Shown piece by piece: positions 34,989 through 45,915 of a DNA stretch of 64,000 bases. The notes under the pieces were generated by a model that was not told where the DNA came from, made no database searches, and worked only from the letters and a program-made list of their open reading frames with translations. A program made the position numbers and the translations under genes. The first letter of the stretch is position 1, and every line of letters begins with the position of its first letter. The stretch comes from Clavibacter sp. A6099 (GTDB lineage: Bacteria; Actinomycetota; Actinomycetes; Actinomycetales; Microbacteriaceae), in NCBI RefSeq assembly GCF_021919125.1, contig NZ_CP083439.1, positions 868,001 to 932,000 of the forward strand, given 5' to 3'.

Positions 34989-35699
34989 ATGAGCGCCGTG
35001 AGCCAGGACCGTGTCGTCGTCGCCCCGCAGGCGGTGCTCGTCCGCACCGCGGTCGCCGCGCTCGTCGCGTCCGTGATCCTGGGCATCGGTCTGACCGTCC
35101 CGGCCGACCTCGCCGCCGACTCGGGCGCCGCGATCGTCGTGGCGAAGGTCGTGGCCATCGTGCTGGGGCTGATCGGCTCGCTCGGCAGCGCCTACGCATC
35201 CGTCGTGCTGCTGTCTCCCGTGCTCACCACCGTCGGCGCCCTGCTCTGGCCGACCGCCGTGGTGCTGCTCGGCACGCCGCTCGGCATCGTGTGCGCCCTC
35301 GCCTTCGCGCCGGTCGCCCCCGAGGGCGACGCGTCGAACCCCGTCCTGGCGCTGGTCGCCGCCGTGCTCGCGGTCCTCGGGATCGCCGCCGCGATCGCCT
35401 GCGCCGTCGTCCAGCGCCGTGTCGCGCGCCTCGCCGCCAACGCCCGCCGCGTGACCGAGACCGGCCGCCGCACCTCCGCGATCGTCACCGCCGTGCAGCG
35501 CCTCGACGGATCCGGCGACGCCGTCCGCGCGCGCCTCACGGTCGCCTTCACCGACGGCGACGGCCGCGACCACCACGTCACGCGCACGGTCACCACGGCC
35601 GACCGCCTGCTCCCGGCCGTCGGCGGCAAGCTGCCGCTCTGGTACGACCCGGCCGACCCGGGCGACCTCCCCTCCATCGTCGTGGGCCGCTCATGGTGA
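34989..35699 (+). CDS. DUF3592-like membrane protein inserted in the folate operon
   Basis: A 236-aa protein with four hydrophobic helices in its first ~145 residues (AVAALVASVILGIGLTV, VVAKVVAIVLGLIGSLGSAY, a Pro-containing third and LALVAAVLAVLGIAAAIAC) and a C-terminal soluble beta domain (TSAIVTAVQRLDGSGDAVRA, then KLPLWYDPADPGDLPSIVVG) that resembles DUF3592. The stop overlaps the folB-folK start by 7 nt, and folP lies 4 nt upstream, so it is inside the folate operon. A link to folate metabolism is not implied by the domain. ATG at 34989 is used; GTG at 34998 is possible. Confidence 0.7.
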   Translation: MSAVSQDRVVVAPQAVLVRTAVAALVASVILGIGLTVPADLAADSGAAIVVAKVVAIVLGLIGSLGSAYASVVLLSPVLTTVGALLWPTAVVLLGTPLGIVCALAFAPVAPEGDASNPVLALVAAVLAVLGIAAAIACAVVQRRVARLAANARRVTETGRRTSAIVTAVQRLDGSGDAVRARLTVAFTDGDGRDHHVTRTVTTADRLLPAVGGKLPLWYDPADPGDLPSIVVGRSW

Positions 35700-36589
35700 G
35701 CGGCCTCCCGACCGACCGCATCCTCCTCACCGGGTTGCGCGTGCACGCCCACCACGGCGTGTTCGCCGAGGAGCGCCGCGACGGCCAGCCGTTCGTGATC
35801 GACCTCGAGGTCGCGCTCGACCTGGCGCCGGCCGGCGGCAGCGACGAGCTCGGCCGCACGCTGCACTACGGCGAGCTGGCCGAGGAGGTCGCCGCGGCCG
35901 TCGAGCGCGATCCCGTCGACCTCATCGAGACGCTCGCGGAGCGCGTCGCGGACGTCGTGCTCGCGCATCCGGTCGCCCGGTGGGTGCGCGTCACCGTGCA
36001 CAAGCCGGACGCGCCCATCGCCGTGCCGTTCGACGACGTGGCGGTCGTGATCGACCGCGCGTCCGCGCTGGCGGCGCCGGGGGAGACCGTGCGCGCGGTG
36101 GTGGCCGTGGGATCCAACCTCGGCGACCGGCGCGCGACCATCGAGCGCGCGCTGGCCCTGATCGACGAGGTGCCCGGCCTCCGCGTCGCGCGCTCCTCGG
36201 ATCTCGTGGAGTCCGTGGCCGTGACGCCCGAGGGGGAGGACCCGACGAAGCCCGGCTACCTCAACGGCGTCGCGCTGGTCGACTCCGGACTCGGCCCGCA
36301 CGCGCTGCTGGACGCGCTGGCCGACATCGAGCGCGACCTCGGCCGCGTGCGCGCCGAGCGCTGGGGCGACCGCACGATCGACCTCGACGTCGTCGCGTAC
36401 GGCGACGCGCGGGTCCACGACGAGCGCCTCACGATCCCGCACCCGCGCGCCGCCGAGCGCGCCTTCGTGCTCGCGCCCTGGCTGCAGGCGGATCCCGACG
36501 CGGAGCTGCCCGGCCACGGTCGCGTCGACGCGCTGCTCGCGGCGCTCGAGCCGGCACCCGCTCCCGCTCCCGCGGAGGCCCGCGCATGA
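35693..36589 (+). CDS. folK: Fused dihydroneopterin aldolase / HPPK (FolB-FolK)
   Basis: A 298-aa bifunctional enzyme. Residues ~8-122 are FolB (LTGLRVHAHHGVFAEERRDGQ, LHYGELAEEVAAAVE, LIETLAERVADVVL); residues ~132-285 are FolK (VVAVGSNLGDRRATIERAL, PGYLNGVALVDSGLGPHALL, RWGDRTIDLDVVAYGD, LTIPHPRAAERAFVLAPW). They perform two consecutive steps: dihydroneopterin cleavage and pyrophosphorylation of 6-hydroxymethyl-dihydropterin. The start is ATG 35693, or GTG 35696 in a GTGA overlap. The C-terminus is Pro/Ala-rich. It overlaps DUF3180 by ATGA. Confidence 0.94.
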   Translation: MVSGLPTDRILLTGLRVHAHHGVFAEERRDGQPFVIDLEVALDLAPAGGSDELGRTLHYGELAEEVAAAVERDPVDLIETLAERVADVVLAHPVARWVRVTVHKPDAPIAVPFDDVAVVIDRASALAAPGETVRAVVAVGSNLGDRRATIERALALIDEVPGLRVARSSDLVESVAVTPEGEDPTKPGYLNGVALVDSGLGPHALLDALADIERDLGRVRAERWGDRTIDLDVVAYGDARVHDERLTIPHPRAAERAFVLAPWLQADPDAELPGHGRVDALLAALEPAPAPAPAEARA

Positions 36590-37068
36590 CCCGCACGCGC
36601 TCCACCACCCTCATCGCCCTCCTCATCGCGGGCGCGGCCGTCGGCTGGTTCGCCGAGAACGCGCTCGTCATGAGCGGTCGCGCGCTCCTCATCCCGCCGC
36701 TCACGCTCGGCGCGACGCTCCTCATCGTCGGGATCGTGCTGCTCGCGCTGGCCCGCCCCATACGCCGCTCGACGCTCGGCCGCACGCCCGGCCGGGTCGA
36801 CCCGTTCCGCGCCACGCGCGTCGTGCTGCTCGCGAAGGCGTCGGCGCTCGCGGGCGCGCTGCTCACCGGGATCACGGGGGGAGTGCTGGCCTTCGTGCTG
36901 GCCCGCCCTGTCCTGCCCGGCGCGTCCTCCGTCGGCCTCGCGGTGGCCGGTACGGTGGGAGCCGTCGTCCTCCTCGTCGCCGGGCTGGTCGCCGAGCACT
37001 GGTGCACGGTCCCGCCCGACGACCGGGACGACTCGCGCCCCGGGGATCCGGCGCGCGAGCTCTCGTAG
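36586..37068 (+). CDS. DUF3180 membrane protein
   Basis: A 160-aa protein with four membrane helices: LIALLIAGAAVGWFAENAL, LIPPLTLGATLLIVGIVLLAL, the pair LAGALLTGITGGVLAFVLA and GLAVAGTVGAVVLLVAGLVAE. This is the DUF3180 family found after folK in actinobacteria; no function is known. ATGA overlap with folB-folK. The stop codon lies inside the first unit of a tandem 25-bp repeat. Confidence 0.85.
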   Translation: MTRTRSTTLIALLIAGAAVGWFAENALVMSGRALLIPPLTLGATLLIVGIVLLALARPIRRSTLGRTPGRVDPFRATRVVLLAKASALAGALLTGITGGVLAFVLARPVLPGASSVGLAVAGTVGAVVLLVAGLVAEHWCTVPPDDRDDSRPGDPARELS

Positions 37069-37184
37069 GACCCCGCAGCACCACCGCTCGTGGGACCTCG
37101 CAGCACCACCGCTAGTAGGTCCGACAGCACCACCGCTCGTAGGACCCCGCAGCACCACCGCTCGTAGGCCCGACAGCACCACCA
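37062..37184. repeat. Tandem 24-25-bp repeat between DUF3180 and PH-domain genes
   Basis: Five units starting at 37062, 37087, 37112, 37136 and 37161, each beginning CTCGTAGG or a one-base variant and ending CAGCACCACC. Units 1, 2 and 4 are 25 bp and units 3 and 5 are 24 bp (GACAGCACC in place of CCGCAGCACC). The first unit supplies the last two codons and stop of DUF3180; the last ends 10 nt before the GTG of the next gene. Confidence 0.92.
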
Positions 37185-37194
37185 GAGGAGCCCC

Positions 37195-37683
37195 GTGACC
37201 CCGAACGTCGACCCGCACGGCGTCTCGTGGCGCCGCGTCTCCCCGCGCCTCGTCGGCGTCGAGCTGGTGGGCGGCGTGATCACCGCCCTCGTGCTCGGCG
37301 GGATCGCGGCGTTCCTCTTCGCGGTCGACGCTCCCGGCTGGCTGCCGATCGTGCTGGGCGCCGCCGCGCTCGTGGAGCTCGTCGTGACGCTCGTGATCGT
37401 CCCCCGCCGGGTGCGGGCGATGGGATACCAGCTGCGCGAGGACGACCTCGTCTTCCGCCGCGGCATCATGTGGACGCGCGTCGTCGCCGTGCCGTACGGC
37501 CGGATGCAGCTCGTCGACATCACGCGCGGCCCGGTCGGCCGGGTCCTCGGCCTCGCCGACCTCAAGCTCGTGACCGCGGCGGCCGCGGCGAGCATCCAGA
37601 TCCCCGGCCTCACGAACGCCGACGCCGAGGAGCTCCGCGACCGCCTGGTCGCCCTCGCCGAGACGCGCCGGGCCGGGCTGTGA
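37195..37683 (+). CDS. Bacterial PH-domain membrane protein (YdbS-like)
   Basis: A 162-aa protein: two hydrophobic helices (VELVGGVITALVLGGIAAFLF and LPIVLGAAALVELVVTLVIV), then a bacterial PH_2 domain (YQLREDDLVFRRGIMWTRVV, VPYGRMQLVDITRGPVGRVL, LADLKLVTAAAAASIQIPGL). This pairs with the larger PH-repeat protein that follows, as YdbS/YdbT do in Firmicutes. GGAG precedes the GTG start. GTGA overlap with the next gene. The role is probably in membrane stress or lipid homeostasis; not established. Confidence 0.85.
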   Translation: MTPNVDPHGVSWRRVSPRLVGVELVGGVITALVLGGIAAFLFAVDAPGWLPIVLGAAALVELVVTLVIVPRRVRAMGYQLREDDLVFRRGIMWTRVVAVPYGRMQLVDITRGPVGRVLGLADLKLVTAAAAASIQIPGLTNADAEELRDRLVALAETRRAGL

Positions 37684-39398
37684 GCGACCCGACGCCCGAG
37701 GATCCGGCGGCCGGCCCGCCCGACTCGGCACCCGACGGCGCGACGCGCGCCGCGCCCGCAGCGTCCGTCCCCGCCGCCGCGGCCCGGATCGCGGAGGAGC
37801 TCACCGACGGCGACTGGCACCGCCTCCACCCGGCCACCCCCGTGCTCCGCGGCGGGGTCCTCTTCATCGTCGCGATCGGCTTCCTCGTCTCGTCCCTGCG
37901 GGAGCAGCTCGTGGAGCAGTTCGTGCCCGGGCAGCGGCGGGACGGCGAGCAGGACCTCATCCCGATGCTCGTGGAGAGCGGCAGCCTCATCTGGGTGATC
38001 CTCGCCCTCCTCGCGTTCACGCTGCTCGCGGTCGGCATCTCCTACCTCTCGTGGCGGATGCACACGTTCCGCGTCACGGAGGAGACCGTCGAGGTGCGCA
38101 GCGGGATCCTCTCCCGCACGAACCGGCGGGCGCGGCTCGACCGGATCCAGGGCGTCAACATCGTGCGCCCGCTCATCGCGCGGCTCATCGGCGCGGCCAA
38201 GCTCGAGATCCAGGTCGCCGGCAACGACGCCAACCTGCCGCTGCAGTACCTCCGCTCGCGCGACGCCGACGCGTTCCGCCTGCGCGTGCTGCGGCTCGCC
38301 TCCGGCGCACGGGCGGAGGCGGCGGGTGCCGCCCCGGCGTCCGCTCCGGCAGGCGCCCCGCGCGGCTTCGTCGGCTCGCGGGTCGACGACTTCCTCGCGC
38401 CGGAGCTCGACCCGGACGCGGCCCCGCCGCAGTCGGTCGTCCGCATCCCCATCCCGCGCCTCGTCGGCGCCGTGCTGCTCTCGGCGCCCACGGTCGTGCT
38501 GGTGCTGTTCGTGGCGGTCGGGATCCCGCTCATCGTCCGGTTCGAGGCCTGGTACCTGCTCGTGCCGCTGCTGCCGACGCTCCTCGGATCCGCCGGCTTC
38601 TTCGTGCGCCGGATCACGCGCTCGCTCCGCTACAGCGTCGCCGGCACGCCCGACGGCGTCCGCGTCGGGTTCGGCCTGCTGTCCACGAGCAACGACACCA
38701 TCCCGCCCGGCCGCATCCACGCGGTCGAGGTCGTGCAGCCGCTCCTCTGGCGCGCGTCCGGCTGGTGGGAGATCCGCATCACGCGCGCCTCGCACTCCTC
38801 GTCGCCGGGCGCCGCCGGCCAGCAGAACACCTCGATCCTCCCGGTGGGCGACCGCCGCGACGTCGACCGCGTGCTCGGCCTCGTCCTGCCCGACCTCGTG
38901 GGCGACCAGGCGCTCGCCCTCGTTGCCGTGGGCATGACCGGCCGCGGCGGGGTCGACGACGGCTTCACCACCTCGCCGCGCCGGGCCTGGATCCTCAAGC
39001 CCTTCTCCTGGCGCCGCACCGGCTTCGCGGTCGACGCGTCGGCGTTCCTCGTCCGCCGCGGCGTGATCTGGCGCCGCCTCGTGATCGTGCCGCACGCCCG
39101 GACGCAGGGCGTCGACCTCACGCAGGGCCCCATCGACCGCCGGCTCGACCTCGTCTCGGTGCGCGCCGCCACCGTCGCCGGACCCGTGGACACGCGGCTC
39201 GGCGCCATCGACCGCGCCACGGGCATGGAGCTGTCGACCCGGCTGGTCGAGGCCGCCGTGGCATCGGCCCGGTCCGACACGTCCGCGCACTGGGGCGCCG
39301 AGGCCGCGAGCTGGCCCGCGCCGGGGTCCGCGTCCGCTTGGCCGCCGCCCGCCGCCGACGCCCCCCGCCACCGCTCCGCCCCCGAGGACCCCGCGTGA
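37680..39398 (+). CDS. PH-domain repeat membrane protein (YdbT-like)
   Basis: A 572-aa protein with an Ala/Pro-rich cytoplasmic N-terminus, two pairs of membrane helices (around residues 55-75 and 100-120; 260-285 and 290-310) and three bacterial PH_2 domains: one starting TFRVTEETVEVRSGILS, a second at YSVAGTPDGVRVGFGLLS and a third at GFAVDASAFLVRRGVIW. Each carries the family pattern R(I/T)xGV(D/N)(I/L)(V/T) such as RIQGVNIVRPLIARLIG and RTQGVDLTQGPIDRRLD. GTGA overlaps at both ends tie it to its smaller partner and to the DUF2520 gene. Confidence 0.86.
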   Translation: MSDPTPEDPAAGPPDSAPDGATRAAPAASVPAAAARIAEELTDGDWHRLHPATPVLRGGVLFIVAIGFLVSSLREQLVEQFVPGQRRDGEQDLIPMLVESGSLIWVILALLAFTLLAVGISYLSWRMHTFRVTEETVEVRSGILSRTNRRARLDRIQGVNIVRPLIARLIGAAKLEIQVAGNDANLPLQYLRSRDADAFRLRVLRLASGARAEAAGAAPASAPAGAPRGFVGSRVDDFLAPELDPDAAPPQSVVRIPIPRLVGAVLLSAPTVVLVLFVAVGIPLIVRFEAWYLLVPLLPTLLGSAGFFVRRITRSLRYSVAGTPDGVRVGFGLLSTSNDTIPPGRIHAVEVVQPLLWRASGWWEIRITRASHSSSPGAAGQQNTSILPVGDRRDVDRVLGLVLPDLVGDQALALVAVGMTGRGGVDDGFTTSPRRAWILKPFSWRRTGFAVDASAFLVRRGVIWRRLVIVPHARTQGVDLTQGPIDRRLDLVSVRAATVAGPVDTRLGAIDRATGMELSTRLVEAAVASARSDTSAHWGAEAASWPAPGSASAWPPPAADAPRHRSAPEDPA

Positions 39399-40156
39399 CC
39401 GTCCCGTCCCAGCGCTCCGGCCGCCTCGGCGTCGGGATCGTCGGCGCGGGTCGCGTCGGCCCGGTCATCGGTGCAGCCCTCGCCGGCGCCGGACACGCGA
39501 TCACCGGCATCTCCGCCGTCTCCGCGGCCAGCCGCGAGCGGGCGGAGGCGATGCTGCCGGGCGTGCCGGTCCTCGAGATCCCCGACCTGATCGAGCGGAG
39601 CGAGCTCGTGATCCTCGCCGTCCCCGACGCCGAGCTCCCCGGCCTCGTCGCGGGACTCGCCGCCACGGGCGCGTGGCAGGCGGGCCAGCTCGTCGTGCAC
39701 ACCTCGGCGGCGCACGGGATCCAGGTGCTCGCGCCCGCGTTCGCGTCCGGCATCATCCCGCTCGCCATCCACCCGGCGATGTCGTTCACCGGCACGAGCA
39801 TGGACCTCAGCCGCATGGTCGACAGCTGGTTCGCCGTCACCGCGCCCGCGCCCGTCCTCCCCATCGCGCAGGTGCTCGTGGTGGAGATGGGCGGCGAGCC
39901 CGTCGTCGTGGAGGAGCGGGACCGCGCGGCGTACGCGGAGGCCATCGCAACCGCGACGACGTTCTCCACCGCGATCGTCGACCAGGCCGCCGGCCTCCTC
40001 GCGGGCATCGGGGTGGAGGAGCCCGGCCGCGTGCTCGGCCCGCTCATCCGCTCGGCCGTCGATGACGCGCTCCGCCGCTCCTCCCCGGCGGGCGGCGCGC
40101 GCCTCACGTCCGGCGACGTGCCGCTGCCGACGGACGAGGGCCCCGACGCGCACTAA
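39395..40156 (+). CDS. Rossmann/DUF2520 oxidoreductase-like protein
   Basis: A 253-aa protein: N-terminal Rossmann domain (VGIVGAGRVGPVIGAALAGAG) and C-terminal helical DUF2520 domain (IHPAMSFTGTSMDLSRM, AIATATTFSTAIVDQAAGLL). It resembles ketopantoate-type or pyrroline-carboxylate-type dehydrogenases. In actinobacteria this gene stands next to panC, suggesting a link to pantothenate synthesis, which is inference. GTG start in a GTGA overlap; panC follows after 42 nt. Confidence 0.88.
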   Translation: MTVPSQRSGRLGVGIVGAGRVGPVIGAALAGAGHAITGISAVSAASRERAEAMLPGVPVLEIPDLIERSELVILAVPDAELPGLVAGLAATGAWQAGQLVVHTSAAHGIQVLAPAFASGIIPLAIHPAMSFTGTSMDLSRMVDSWFAVTAPAPVLPIAQVLVVEMGGEPVVVEERDRAAYAEAIATATTFSTAIVDQAAGLLAGIGVEEPGRVLGPLIRSAVDDALRRSSPAGGARLTSGDVPLPTDEGPDAH

Positions 40157-40198
40157 CCTTGTGCGTCCGCGTCCCGCAGCACCGAGGAGCCCGAAGCC

Positions 40199-41077
40199 AT
40201 GACGATCCCCGCGCCCACAGTCGTCACCGGCATCGCCGAGCTGCGCGCCCGCGTCCGGGACCACCGGGCCGCGCGCACCGCGGCGGGGGAGGCGCCCGTC
40301 GTCGTGCTCGTCCCCACCATGGGCGCGCTGCACGAGGGCCACCTGGCGCACGCCCGGCGCGCTCGCGAGCTCGGCTCCCTCGTGGTCGTCTCGATCTTCG
40401 TCAACCCGCTGCAGTTCGGCGCGGGCGAGGACCTCGACGCCTACCCGCGCACGCTCGACGCCGACGTGGCCGCGCTCGCGGAGACCGGCGTCGACCTGGT
40501 CTTCGCGCCGTCCGCGGCCGAGATGTACCCGGACGGGCCCGCGCGCGTCCGCGTCACCGGCGGATCCGTCGCCCTCACGCTCGAGGGCCGCTCCCGCCCC
40601 GGCCACTTCGACGGCATGCTCACCGTCGTGGCGAAGCTCCTCCACATCGTGGCGCCTGACGTCGCCACCTTCGGCCGCAAGGACGCGCAGCAGCTGCACC
40701 TCGTCCGCCGCATGGTGCGCGACCTCGACCTGCCCGTCCGCATCGAGGACCTGCCCACGGTGCGCGAGCCCGACGGCCTCGCGCTCTCCAGCCGCAACCG
40801 CTACCTCGACGACCGCGAGCGCCGGGCCGCCCGCGTCATCCCGGCCGCGCTCGAGGCCGCGCAGAGCGCCGGGGACCGCGGCATCGACGCCGTCATCGCC
40901 GCCGCCCAGTCCGTGGTGATGGGGGAGCCCGCCGTGGCGCTCGACCACTTCCAGGTCGTGGATCCGACCACCTTCGAGTCCGTGGACGACGGCTTCACGG
41001 GCGTCGCGCTCGCCGTGATCGCGGCACGCGTCGGCAGCACGCGCCTCATCGACAACGAGACCGTCGTCATCGCCTGA
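40199..41077 (+). CDS. panC: Pantothenate synthetase
   Basis: A 292-aa enzyme joining pantoate and beta-alanine with ATP. The nucleotidyl-transferase signatures are [18 protein letters not shown] (HxGH class), [39 protein letters not shown] and [15 protein letters not shown] (KMSKS-like). GAGGAG precedes the ATG. lysS follows after 112 nt. Confidence 0.95.
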   Translation: MTIPAPTVVTGIAELRARVRDHRAARTAAGEAPVVVLVPTMGALHEGHLAHARRARELGSLVVVSIFVNPLQFGAGEDLDAYPRTLDADVAALAETGVDLVFAPSAAEMYPDGPARVRVTGGSVALTLEGRSRPGHFDGMLTVVAKLLHIVAPDVATFGRKDAQQLHLVRRMVRDLDLPVRIEDLPTVREPDGLALSSRNRYLDDRERRAARVIPAALEAAQSAGDRGIDAVIAAAQSVVMGEPAVALDHFQVVDPTTFESVDDGFTGVALAVIAARVGSTRLIDNETVVIA

Positions 41078-41189
41078 CCCCGCGGGCATCCGGTCCGCGG
41101 GCGTGCCCGGGCCCCGCCCGCACCTGCGAGAATCGACGGGAGGCCGCTCGGCCGCCGAGAACCCACGACCCGCGAGGATCCGCCCGCAC

Positions 41190-42731
41190 ATGACCGACAG
41201 CCCCGGAACGCCCGCGACGCCCGAGACCGCCCCCGCTCCCGCCGTGGAGGGATCCGCCGAGGACGTCGCCGAGCAGAAGGCCGTGCGCCTCGCCAAGCGC
41301 GCCCGCCTCAACGCCGAGGGCGGCCCCGGCGAGGGCGCGTACCCGGTGCAGGTCCCGGTCACCACGACCATCCCCGCGGTCCGCGCCGAGTTCGGCCACC
41401 TCGAGCCCGGCGAGGAGACCGACCACGTGGTCGGCATCGCCGGCCGCGTCGTCCACTTCCGCAACACCGGCAAGCTGTGCTTCGCCACGCTCCAGGCGGG
41501 CGACGGCACGCGCATCCAGGCCATGATCTCGCTGGCCGAGGTGGGCGAGGAGGCGCTCGCCGCCTGGAAGGAGCTCGTCGACCTCGGCGACCACGTCTTC
41601 GTCGCGGGCCGCGTCATCGCGAGCCGCAAGGGCGAGCTGTCGATCATGGCCACCGAGTGGCGCATCGCCTCGAAGGCCCTGCTGCCCCTGCCCAACCTGC
41701 ACTCCGAGCTCTCGGACGAGACCCGCGTCCGCAGCCGCTACCTCGACCTCATCGTGCGCGACCAGGCGCGCAAGAACGTCCTCGACCGCGCGAAGGTCAA
41801 CGCCTCCATGCGCGAGACGTTCCGCCAGCGCGGATACGTCGAGGTCGAGACGCCCATGCTGCAGGTGATGCACGGCGGCGCATCCGCCCGCCCGTTCGTC
41901 ACGCACTCCAACGCCTTCGACACCGAGATGTACCTCCGCATCGCGCCCGAGCTCTACCTCAAGCGCGCGGTCGTCGGCGGCATCGACCGCGTCTTCGAGA
42001 TCAACCGCAACTTCCGCAACGAGGGCGCCGACTCGACGCACAGCCCCGAGTTCGCGATGCTCGAGGCGTACGAGGCCTACGGCGACTACACCTCCATCGC
42101 CGAGCTCACCCAGACGCTCGTGCAGGACGCGGCCATGGCCGTCGCCGGCAGCCACGTCGTCACCTGGGCCGACGGCACCGAGTACGACCTCGGCGGCGAG
42201 TGGGACCGCATCTCCATGTACGGCTCGCTCAGCGAGGCAGCGGGCGTCGAGATCACGCCCGCCACCACCGTCGACGAGCTGCAGGCCATCGCCGACCGCG
42301 AGGGCGTCGTCGTGCCGCTGAGCACGCACGGCAAGCTCGTCGAGGAGCTCTGGGAGCACTTCGTCAAGGGCGGCCTCGAGCGCCCCACATTCGTGCTCGA
42401 CTTCCCCGTCGAGACCTCCCCGCTCACGCGCGCGCACCGCTCCATCGAGGGCGTCGTCGAGAAGTGGGACCTCTACATCCGCGGCTTCGAGCTGGCCACC
42501 GGCTACTCCGAGCTCGTGGATCCCGTCGTGCAGCGCGAGCGCTTCGTCGACCAGGCGCGCCAGTCGGCGCGCGGCGACGACGAGGCCATGCCTCTCGATG
42601 AGGAGTTCCTCCGTGCCCTCGAGCACGGGATGCCGCCCTCGGGTGGCATGGGCATGGGGGTCGACCGGCTCCTCATGGCCATCACCGGTCTCGGCATCCG
42701 CGAGACCATCCTGTTCCCCCTAGTGAAGTAG
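41190..42731 (+). CDS. lysS: Lysyl-tRNA synthetase, class II
   Basis: A 513-aa enzyme charging tRNA-Lys. After a disordered, Ala/Pro-rich start come the OB-fold anticodon-binding domain ([20 protein letters not shown]) and the class II core: motif 1 near [20 protein letters not shown], motif 2 [20 protein letters not shown] and motif 3 [20 protein letters not shown]. The ATG at 41190 gives the usual N-terminus. Two small membrane-protein genes follow before clpC, with the first only 6 nt downstream. Confidence 0.95.
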   Translation: MTDSPGTPATPETAPAPAVEGSAEDVAEQKAVRLAKRARLNAEGGPGEGAYPVQVPVTTTIPAVRAEFGHLEPGEETDHVVGIAGRVVHFRNTGKLCFATLQAGDGTRIQAMISLAEVGEEALAAWKELVDLGDHVFVAGRVIASRKGELSIMATEWRIASKALLPLPNLHSELSDETRVRSRYLDLIVRDQARKNVLDRAKVNASMRETFRQRGYVEVETPMLQVMHGGASARPFVTHSNAFDTEMYLRIAPELYLKRAVVGGIDRVFEINRNFRNEGADSTHSPEFAMLEAYEAYGDYTSIAELTQTLVQDAAMAVAGSHVVTWADGTEYDLGGEWDRISMYGSLSEAAGVEITPATTVDELQAIADREGVVVPLSTHGKLVEELWEHFVKGGLERPTFVLDFPVETSPLTRAHRSIEGVVEKWDLYIRGFELATGYSELVDPVVQRERFVDQARQSARGDDEAMPLDEEFLRALEHGMPPSGGMGMGVDRLLMAITGLGIRETILFPLVK

Positions 42732-42737
42732 GCGACC

Positions 42738-42863
42738 ATGCCCCTCGGCCCCGACGGCTCGAACCCGAAGAAGCCCACCACCGCGCGCTACGCCCTCTGG
42801 ATCATCGTGGGCGGCATCGCCGTCGTGATGATCGGCCAGGGCGTCTACGGCATCCTCACCTAG
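42738..42863 (+). CDS. 41-aa single-helix membrane peptide downstream of lysS
   Basis: A short frame starting 6 nt after the lysS stop: a hydrophilic start (MPLGPDGSNPKKPTTARY) and one membrane helix (ALWIIVGGIAVVMIGQGVYG) ending ILT. The sharp polar/hydrophobic layout and tight spacing argue that it is real rather than chance. Not recognised as a named family. It is probably translated with lysS. Confidence 0.68.
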   Translation: MPLGPDGSNPKKPTTARYALWIIVGGIAVVMIGQGVYGILT

Positions 42864-42884
42864 ACCGCGGCGTATCCTTGCCGC

Positions 42885-43067
42885 ATGGATGATTTCTGGG
42901 CGAGCGCGATCTGGTCGATCCTCCCCACCCTCGGCGTGGGCCTGATCTTCTGGTTCATCATGCGAGCCGTCATCCAGGCGGACAAGCAGGAGCGCAAGGC
43001 CTACGCCGCCATCGAGGCGAAGGAGCGCGCCCGCATGGGCGTCCCGGCGCCCGACGCCGACCGCTAG
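42885..43067 (+). CDS. 60-aa membrane protein between lysS and clpC
   Basis: One membrane helix (ILPTLGVGLIFWFIMRAVIQ) followed by a charged amphipathic tail (ADKQERKAYAAIEAKERARM) that may form a coiled coil. Short proteins of this plan are commonly found beside lysS or clpC in actinobacteria. TATCCT lies 12 nt before the ATG, which suggests a nearly leaderless transcript; no ribosome-binding site is visible. Confidence 0.78.
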   Translation: MDDFWASAIWSILPTLGVGLIFWFIMRAVIQADKQERKAYAAIEAKERARMGVPAPDADR

Positions 43068-43142
43068 CGCGGACAGCCAGCGCCGGCCGCCGACCCCGGT
43101 GCGCCCTCGCCGCGGACGCCGATCCGCCGCCCGGCGCATCGC

Positions 43143-43160
43143 GTCACGCCCACGGCGAAC
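43143..43160. promoter_or_regulatory. ClgR-like box upstream of clpC
   Basis: CGCCCACGGCG with flanking AAC matches 17 of 18 positions of the ClgR consensus as I recall it (WNNWCGCYNANRGCGWWS); only the first W is off. It is 82 nt before the clpC start and about 36 nt before a TACATA -10-like element (43196-43201). ClgR is the usual activator of clpC in actinobacteria. No ClgR gene is in this window. Confidence 0.6.
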
Positions 43161-43241
43161 AGGGGCATGCACTCCGCGGACCCGTCGTTACTCTCTACAT
43201 ATCGGCGCCGGCCCCCTGCCCCGGTGCCCAGGGAGATACAG

Positions 43242-45752
<2,511 letters not shown>

Positions 45753-45772
45753 CGCGCAGCCGGCACCACCAC

Positions 45773-45810
45773 GACGGCCCGTCGTCCCCGAGAGGGGGCG
45801 GCGGGCCGTC
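45773..45810 (+). terminator. Hairpin after clpC
   Basis: GACGGCCCG (45773-45781) pairs with CGGGCCGTC (45802-45810), with further pairing inside (CCCC/GGGG) and an outer CGGCAC/GTGCCG. It lies 21 nt after the clpC stop. Confidence 0.8.
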
Positions 45811-45915
45811 GCCGTGCCGGTGGGCTGCGGGTGTCCTCCATGCGGCTGTCGCCTCCCCGGGCTGCGGGCCAGGATGGGATGCGGGCGGAACCGCCCACGA
45901 AGGAGATGCTCGCTG

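Noticed and set aside
37062-37184. Possible CRISPR array
   Set aside because: Units are contiguous without spacers of constant size, so it is a simple tandem repeat.
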